A stretch of DNA of 7,765 nt from Thermoplasmata archaeon. Lineage in GTDB: Archaea > Thermoplasmatota > Thermoplasmata > SG8-5 > JAGLSY01. Below the pieces are notes generated by a model. It was not told the origin of the DNA and searched no databases. It worked only from the letters and a program-made list of their open reading frames with translations. This document shows positions 1 through 6,000 of the stretch, one piece after another. The stretch is taken from assembly GCA_023135545.1 (NCBI GenBank), contig JAGLSY010000160.1, positions 1 through 7,765 of the forward strand, given 5' to 3'. Within the stretch, counting starts at the first letter, position 1; each line of letters opens with the position of its first letter. A program made the translations under genes and the position numbers.

Positions 1-2762
1 GTCAGGTTCTCTGCCACCAGTGACGAATTGATGGTTATCTTTTTCCGATACATCCAGTCGATATCATAAGGTCCGCATATGGGTTTGAACATGACCTCGT
101 TGATGACAATGTTAGGAATCGAATAATTGATTGTGAAATAGCAGTAATCGAGATAGAGATTGTCCTGTGCAGGCAATCCACCGTCAATTCCCCGAAATCT
201 CACAGCGAAGTTCCCGGAATTGAGGTCAGTGGCGGAGGGGAGATTCGTACTTTGAATCAACGTTGAATCGATATCTGTTCCGGCAGGTGCGCTCAGCGTG
301 TAGTTACCCGCATTATACTCCGTTGCACCCACCCTCCACGTTATATTCGAAAGCGTATCATTGACCAATATCCATCCATCTGTGGTATTGTATCCCAGAT
401 AGTAGGTGATATTGTTTATCACTGCACTTGACGGGATTTCGGGCCCTGGAAATGAGACCTCTATCCAGTCCACCCCGGGCTCGTTGGTATCCCCGCTCAT
501 CTCATATACACCATCACCTGGAGCATCCTCATCTAAATTGAGATAATCGATTATGTCTCCGTCCGAATTATCAGCATCATCTGGATGCATATGACTGGAG
601 ATATACGGATTGTTGGACCGCAGGCCATTGTTCTTTTCCATGGTCTCACCTATGACACTGTCGGCTGTATCAATAACATTTTTATTCCAGTTTGCTGCGA
701 TAAAGAAAATATCAACCGACTCCGCGGCATTCAGAAATCCGGTACCCATTCTGGCTTCCAGCTCGCTCGAGAGTGTCTCGACCTCGATTTCTGGCTCATA
801 CCTGGCAACCCACTGCACACTTCCGGTTCTGCTTTCCTTTGAGAGAACGGGATTCTCGAGCACAGCCGGGGAAGTATCTTCTGGACTGCCCAAAAACGTC
901 ATGACCGACGTTTCCAGGACCTCGCCATCCTTTCCTGACAGATGAACCATGTGCTCGGCACCCATGGGCAGCCACGAGGGGCTGTAACCTGTACTGACAT
1001 TTTGATCGGAATCTACAAAGATGAATATTGAATCCTCACCCAAAAGTTCCTGGGGAATATCATTTTGTGGTTGTAATTCTCCCCCGCCGCTATCTTGTGC
1101 CCTTTTTTTTGGTAGAGCTTTACTCACCGGTATATCGGAGTAGCTTTGATATCTTGGAACCATGGGAACCGCGGAGCCCCCCATCATCGTGCCTTCCACG
1201 TCAAGATAGAAGTACAGGGATCCGTCACCTGCTGTTACCTTGTATTCCTTCATGTCCGTACTCTGCTTTATTATCGGTAGATCATCTCCATCCTCATGGC
1301 CGTATATCCCTTCCCAGTCCGCAAACGCACCGTCAATGCTAACGGTTTCGGGTACTGCGCCAATATAACTCATACCCGTGTCTGAATGGAGGGTAACAGT
1401 GCCTTTATTTATCATAATATTCTCCCTGGATGCGATTGAAAGACCCGCCACACCGTATGATGCAGCCCCAGAGGATATTGTTGCTGTCACAAAGAGGGTG
1501 GTTGTGTTATCCATTCCGATCCATACGCGTTCATCAGGTCTTAAAAACGCATTATAACCCAAAAGAGAAACTGATGCAATCTGTAGATCGCTTGGTGTAT
1601 GGATTCTGTCACCGTCATCGATGAACAGGCTGATTTCATCAATATCCGAGGGTTCTGAATTTCCATTGAGGGTTACGTTGAGGTGCTTCAGTTCGATATC
1701 AGCATCCTGAGCTAATAGATTCAATTTCAACAGGCAAACATCCCTGGCTCCAATGGCCAGTATATCTGGTGCCACAGCTTCCGATGTGAGAATCAATCGA
1801 CCCTTGTCATTGCTCACCACAGTATCGGAAAAGTCCTCATTATCCCTGGAATCGATTACATGGAACAGTACATCGAACTTGCCTGAAATGCCAGGATTTG
1901 AACGTACCTGGGTTTCGAGAACATGATCTGATAGGGCCCAGGAAATAGACCCGGTCTTTTTGAATCCATTCCAGTCCTTTGGATTGTACCCCCCTTCAAA
2001 CTCCAATAAATCGGAGGTATGTACTATACCATCATGACCTTCCAGCTCAATGACAAAGTCGGCACCCAGGCCCTGTATTTCATAACCTGTTTTTGGATCA
2101 CTATCCGAGTCAATGAATATATGCACGGCATATGATGTGAATTCATTTCCTGGCCTGGGTCTTGGATTCCCGAATATATAACCCTCCACCTCCAGATAAA
2201 AGGACAGTTTCGAATTCCAGGGTCTTTCCTCTTCATTATAATTGAATAAACGATAATCCCTGATATTTACGCTTGGGTTTATCATTTGATCGTCAGAAGC
2301 GTCGTCACAACCCTCAATGTTCTTCCAGTCACCGAGATTGCCGTCAATGAAAATGCCGCTTCCCTCGTTATATGGGGACCGGAAATTGACAAATACGAGC
2401 GGAATGATGACCAGTACCGCAATAACAAGTACCCTGGCTGCGTTCCTTTTTTTCCTTCCTTTTCCATTTATACGCTTTTTATGCTGTGAATCCCCGCACG
2501 ATATACCGTTTCCGTTGGTGAGACCGTTTCCATTCACCAGGCCAGTGCTATTGACTATATCCCTGATCTTTATCTTGACGCTGCCGTTCGTAAGTCCGTT
2601 GCCGTTGGTCAATCCATTACCATTTATCAGTCCGCCGCCCCTTGCTGGGTTCCTGTTTTTATCCATACCATTTCCATTAACAAGACCCCTGCTGTGCTCT
2701 AGAACAGTGCTCTCTTTACCTGAATTGTCTTTCGAGGGATAAAATGGAATACTCTTTATCAT
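1..2762 (-). CDS. Asn-Gly-repeat, signal-anchored surface protein with duplicated CBM9-like modules (3' end beyond window)
   Basis: The frame is open from 2762 to base 1 (920 codons) with no stop, so the C-terminus lies outside the window. An in-frame TAA at 2784-2786 limits the start. ATGs lie at 2768 and 2762; I prefer 2762 because GAGG sits 6 nt ahead of it, whereas it abuts 2768. Residues 26-87 hold GL(V/I/T)NGNG repeats. Residues 95-106 are basic (KKRINGKGRKKR). Residues 108-127 are a hydrophobic helix, so an N-in signal anchor is likely. Two modules, 137-315 and 474-703, each begin IDG-x-x-x-DW (W146, W483) and carry a DSD-x4-TGY element (D218, D584), as in CBM9-like domains. Between them lies an Ig-like region with a possible calcium loop (D382, D383, D385). 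A DUF2341-like start, W-M-YRKKITI, is at 903-911. Many N-glycosylation sequons follow the helix. No enzyme motif is seen; a cell-envelope binding or scaffold role is inferred. Confidence 0.88.
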   Translation of the reverse strand, partial: MIKSIPFYPSKDNSGKESTVLEHSRGLVNGNGMDKNRNPARGGGLINGNGLTNGNGLTNGSVKIKIRDIVNSTGLVNGNGLTNGNGISCGDSQHKKRINGKGRKKRNAARVLVIAVLVIIPLVFVNFRSPYNEGSGIFIDGNLGDWKNIEGCDDASDDQMINPSVNIRDYRLFNYNEEERPWNSKLSFYLEVEGYIFGNPRPRPGNEFTSYAVHIFIDSDSDPKTGYEIQGLGADFVIELEGHDGIVHTSDLLEFEGGYNPKDWNGFKKTGSISWALSDHVLETQVRSNPGISGKFDVLFHVIDSRDNEDFSDTVVSNDKGRLILTSEAVAPDILAIGARDVCLLKLNLLAQDADIELKHLNVTLNGNSEPSDIDEISLFIDDGDRIHTPSDLQIASVSLLGYNAFLRPDERVWIGMDNTTTLFVTATISSGAASYGVAGLSIASRENIMINKGTVTLHSDTGMSYIGAVPETVSIDGAFADWEGIYGHEDGDDLPIIKQSTDMKEYKVTAGDGSLYFYLDVEGTMMGGSAVPMVPRYQSYSDIPVSKALPKKRAQDSGGGELQPQNDIPQELLGEDSIFIFVDSDQNVSTGYSPSWLPMGAEHMVHLSGKDGEVLETSVMTFLGSPEDTSPAVLENPVLSKESRTGSVQWVARYEPEIEVETLSSELEARMGTGFLNAAESVDIFFIAANWNKNVIDTADSVIGETMEKNNGLRSNNPYISSHMHPDDADNSDGDIIDYLNLDEDAPGDGVYEMSGDTNEPGVDWIEVSFPGPEIPSSAVINNITYYLGYNTTDGWILVNDTLSNITWRVGATEYNAGNYTLSAPAGTDIDSTLIQSTNLPSATDLNSGNFAVRFRGIDGGLPAQDNLYLDYCYFTINYSIPNIVINEVMFKPICGPYDIDWMYRKKITINSSLVAENL
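654..1343 (-). repeat. CBM9-like module, copy 2, with a polar insert
   Basis: Residues 474-703 begin VSIDGAFADW and contain IFIFVDSDQNVSTGY, GAEHMVHLSGKDG, SVQW and VDIFFIAANW, matching copy 1 element by element. The distance from the DW tryptophan to the DSD motif is 101 residues here and 72 in copy 1. The extra 29 or so lie in a polar, low-complexity stretch around KALPKKRAQDSGGGELQPQ. That insert is probably a surface loop or linker. Confidence 0.6.
1818..2354 (-). repeat. CBM9-like module, copy 1 (protein-level duplication)
   Basis: Residues 137-315 begin FIDGNLGDW and contain HIFIDSDSDPKTGY, then GADFVIELEGHDG, then SISW and FDVLFHVID. The same elements occur in the same order in copy 2 of this protein at 654-1343. 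The short IDG-x-L-x-DW start and the DSD...TGY...GAD core resemble the CBM9-like / 'IDG-DW' sugar-binding-like fold found in many prokaryotic surface proteins. The fold call rests on motif memory only, and no ligand can be named. Confidence 0.6.
2382..2441 (-). other. Signal-anchor transmembrane helix of the Asn-Gly-repeat protein
   Basis: Residues 108-127 are almost wholly hydrophobic (AARVLVIAVLVIIPLVFVNF). They directly follow a basic cluster at 95-106, which by the positive-inside rule keeps the N-terminus in the cytoplasm. No lipobox or clear signal-peptidase site follows; the ectodomain starts about ten residues later with IDG-x-x-x-DW. Uncleaved anchoring is therefore the likelier reading, but cleavage cannot be excluded. 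Confidence 0.8.
2502..2687 (-). repeat. Asn-Gly repeat region (GLxNGNG units)
   Basis: This stretch encodes residues 26-87 of the downstream gene. Units are GLVNGNG (26-32), GLINGNG-LTNGNG-LTNG (44-60) and GLVNGNG-LTNGNG-I (74-87), separated by basic or mixed spacers. The Gly and Asn codons differ from unit to unit (AAT/AAC, GGA/GGT/GGC), so the DNA copies are diverged while the peptide is kept. The repeat lies before the membrane helix and should be cytoplasmic. I associate such tracts with Thermoplasmata-type archaea from memory; their function is unknown to me. Confidence 0.85.
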
Positions 2763-2768
2763 GGTCAT

Positions 2769-2773
2769 CCTCT
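2769..2773 (-). promoter_or_regulatory. Ribosome binding site deciding the start at 2762
   Basis: The minus strand reads AGAGG, then ATGACC, then ATG. The GAGG core lies 6 nt before the ATG at 2762, which suits archaeal Shine-Dalgarno pairing. It touches the alternative ATG at 2768, which would leave no spacing. Confidence 0.65.
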
Positions 2774-2825
2774 GCGGCTCAATTTAGCTTTTGCTCACTC
2801 TTCAAACGCGTTATAGGAAAAAAAG

Positions 2826-2907
2826 CGATGATATAATAGTTATAAGTTAGGTTAAAAATATCGTCTTTGATAACATTTTATTATATTTTATTGTCCCAGA
2901 TTGGGTC
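2826..2907 (-). promoter_or_regulatory. Probable promoter region of the Asn-Gly-repeat gene
   Basis: This AT-rich block is in the spacer ahead of the downstream gene. Two archaeal TATA-like elements are visible on the minus strand: AATAAAATATAATAAAATG at 2874-2892 and CTTATAAC at 2839-2846. They would place transcription starts roughly 85 or 50 nt before the ATG at 2762. Just upstream of the first is a short inverted repeat, CCCA-atc-TGGG (2895-2905), which could be an operator or chance. I cannot tell which TATA-like element is used, or whether the gene is also read through from upstream. Confidence 0.4.
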
Positions 2908-2924
2908 GTTTACAAGGGCTTTTA

Positions 2925-2957
2925 ATGAAAGAAAGACTGGCTTCGGCCCTGTGCCGG
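2925..2957 (-). terminator. Possible terminator of the cadherin-like gene
   Basis: On the minus strand a 4-bp G+C stem (CGGC, loop ACAGG, GCCG; 2944-2956) is followed within about ten bases by the T-rich run TCTTTCTTTCATT (2924-2936). It lies about 50 nt beyond the stop codon of the upstream gene. Archaeal termination depends mainly on U-rich stretches, so the run may matter more than the weak stem. Confidence 0.35.
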
Positions 2958-2973
2958 TTTTATCTTGATATAT

Positions 2974-2999
2974 GACACATATGTCTACAGAGATGTGTC
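2974..2999 (-). other. 7-bp inverted repeat just after the stop codon of the upstream gene
   Basis: GACACAT and ATGTGTC form a perfect 7-bp stem around a 12-nt loop, beginning 6 nt past the TGA at 3006-3008. It contains the palindrome ACATATGT. It could be a 3'-end stability hairpin of the upstream mRNA or part of the termination region. No T-run follows directly, so it is not a classic terminator alone. Confidence 0.4.
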
Positions 3000-3005
3000 G
3001 GTTCT

Positions 3006-6000
3006 TCAGTCGTCATCATCTTCCATAGATTGCAAGGGAGCGTGGGTAGGCGTTGCGTCTGCTGGACCGGTTTCGTCAAGTTCCTCATATGCCACTTCAG
3101 ACGGTTTGTACCGCGTGTTATACTCTGATACCGCGAGGGATGAATTTTCCTGGGATTCCGATGCTCCAGCGGTCCTATGAGCCCTGAAGCCCGAGAATCT
3201 CCGTGATAACCTGTGCATTCCCAGTTTTCCTACACCGGACCTATTCAGCTTCGTCCGGAAGAGTACGGCGAATTCCTCGTCCAAGCCCTCGAAGGTATTT
3301 ATATCCCCAAGCCAGTCCTTTAAGATATATGTATACCGCTTTTCAAAATCATCCAGCCATTCCTTGATATCCTCCTTGGCCGCATCCGAGAATTCACCTG
3401 CATGGATTATTGCCAGATATGAATATTTACCTCTCTCGATAATGAGCTCTTTATTGCCAAATTCCAGTGACTTTAGGGCTGTGGTATCATCGCTGTATTT
3501 GAATGAATCTGTAATAAATGTCTGGACTGCAGTGAGCATCCCGGCAAGCATATCATTATCTATGTTCGGTCTGACCCTCCTCGTTGCGTGTTTGATAAGT
3601 ATGCCGTTGGAGTCGATCAGAAAGATATCTTCGATAGTAACATTCTTATCCGCAATAAGTGCCCTCCTTACCAGCAGAAGTGCCACAATAATTGCGATCA
3701 TCAGAGATAAAATGATCCACCAGAGGTCCGATAATTGACTCCAAAAAGATTTCTCCGGTTTTGAGGTGATAACCACAGAAAACGTCTGGGAGGTCTCGTT
3801 GATACCATCCGAAATCGTGATTGTTACTTCATCATGCCTGACATTTGAGGGATAGTCGAATATAATGAAGTGTCCCGCCACTGTAACACCCTCAGGATAC
3901 TGACTGCGAACACCTATTGTCAGGTCCGTGAAATTGTACGCATCGTTGTCGATGTCGATTACGTAATCCCTCAAATCCAGAATCCAGGACTGACCCTTTT
4001 TATATTCCTGATCTGGAATGTAATCAATAACCGGTGGATCGTTTACCGGAATCACTGTAACCAGCATGGGTGCCTCGGCTATTGCCCCATGCGGGTCCAT
4101 GGCCCGTATGTTTATTGATACTATGCCGGACCAATTCTCAGGGGCTGAGAATTGAATGGCCCCAAGGGCCTGGTCTATCGTGATTTCCAGATCCCCGCTG
4201 GTGTTAAAATAGTAAAGTGTATCCTCGGGGTCGGCATCCAAGAAATAGCCGTGGAGACTCCATATTGTGGTATATGATGTGTCTTCGTAGAGCCATACAT
4301 GGGGAAGATTTTCAACAAGAGCTATGGGAGGATGGTCGTCAGATATTGTAATGACTATGGTATCTGAGGCTTTTTCCATACCATCCGAAACCTCGATGGC
4401 CACTGCAATGACGGATCCGTAATAACTCTCTGGGAGGTTAACCATCATTTTTAGACCCGAAAAGGATATGTTATCGGTTTGCGTGCTCAAAATCAAATCG
4501 TGCCAATCGGTATCTGGATCGCTGATATACGGTGTCAGATCGAAGATGTATAGCTCGTTATAATGAACAACAAGATCAGGTACCCCCGCAATCACGGGCG
4601 GATCATTTACCGGTAAAACCGTGATCTGTACGATATCCTCCACCCTGGCCTTGAGAGGGTCCAGGGCAATGAAGCTCACATACTCGGAACCATACCAGTT
4701 CGAAGGTGCACTCACATCAACGCTGTGATCATCTTTTATCATTATGTTGACATGCGAGTTGCCTGTTACATAGTAAAGGCTGTCCTCATCGGGATCTATG
4801 AAATAGTCGTCCAAATTAAAGACATCGGGTTTTAGTTCCCCCTCGTACAAAATTATATCCGGCAGTTCACTGACAAGTTCAGGTACCCAGTCGCTTGTGA
4901 TCTTTACCAGTACAACGGTTGCAGTTGAGGCCCCATCCCCGTCCCACACCGTGACAATGACTGTTCCGCTCTGTCCCAGCATGTTCTTGGGGTAGTTGAA
5001 TGTGATATTCAACCCCTCAATACTTGTATAATCCGATTCATCCGTGGTCAAGATCAATTCTTCTCTTGGTGTCTCGAAATCGCTCACATAATTGAAGAAA
5101 CGATACGTGTACGGTGAGTCGTAATGGATAATGAGCGGATCTATTGACTCTATTCTCGGCGGATCGTTGACAGGGGTGATATTGATCCACAGGGATTGGA
5201 AGTCTGCATTACCCTCCAGGTCAGTAACCCACAATATCACGTTATTGCTTCCGTGCACATTGTCTATTGTATTGAATGTCAGATTGGTGGTATTCTCATC
5301 GAATATCTTGAAGAGCGAGGCGTTCCAGCCCGTGATGTACCATCTCAACTGTGATTGCGGCGCGTCCATATCCTCTGCATAATCCTGCAGGTTCAGGGTC
5401 CAAAATCCGAAGTCTTCGGGTTTTATCTGATCAGGTACCTTTTCGGTTATCCTTGGATGATAGAACAGTGTATCGAGGAAAAACGTGAATACTCCGCTGT
5501 AATCCCCCCAGTTTTCCCCGTCAAAGGCCCGAACCCTCCAATAATATCTGGTGGAATCATTAAGAGGTGAGGTGAGATCATGATAATTCTCGGTTACCAA
5601 CCTGCTGGCCACATCCCCTGAGAAATCCTCCCATGAGGACCATTCCAACATGTAAAACTGAATCCCGTCCCCGTTGAGATCTGCGGGTTCTGTCCAGCTG
5701 AGTTTCGGATAAATGGAGACTTCTATGGAATTGTTGGTGGGTGAAAGGAGGACGGGCGCCTCGGGGGGCAGATTGCCTTTATAGAAAGCTATCTGCTGAG
5801 CATCGTTCATATTGCCCACAGCATCATAGCATCTGATAAAGATGTCATTCCAACCCGTTGAAAGCCCATCCCAATCAAGGTGCCATAACACGGTATAATT
5901 GTCCATCACCGAGATGAATATATCGACCCATCCATTATTCATACCGATATTGTACTGGGCGCGTTCCAAAGATGAATTCACGACTTTGCCCTTGTGGAAG

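Noticed and set aside
585..945. Two overlapping plus-strand frames of 85 and 111 codons
   Set aside because: They lie antisense to the CBM9-like copy 2 of the minus-strand gene, have no domain-like sequence and no good ribosome binding site; they are shadows.
2502..2687. CRISPR or DNA tandem-repeat array
   Set aside because: The repetition is at protein level with short, diverged units and no uniform repeat-spacer spacing.
2317..2742. Plus-strand frame of 141 codons rich in Pro, Leu and Phe
   Set aside because: Its PFPLVRPFPF-like repeats are the exact antisense of the Asn-Gly repeat and signal-anchor codons, which explain the composition fully.
2939..2948. GGC-TTCG-GCC tetraloop hairpin as a plus-strand terminator
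   Set aside because: The stem is only three pairs and no plus-strand gene ends nearby.
2965..3180. Plus-strand frame of 71 codons with a Ser run, starting in the spacer
   Set aside because: The Ser run is the reverse of the Asp-rich C-terminal codons of the cadherin-like gene; no ribosome binding site or recognisable domain is seen.
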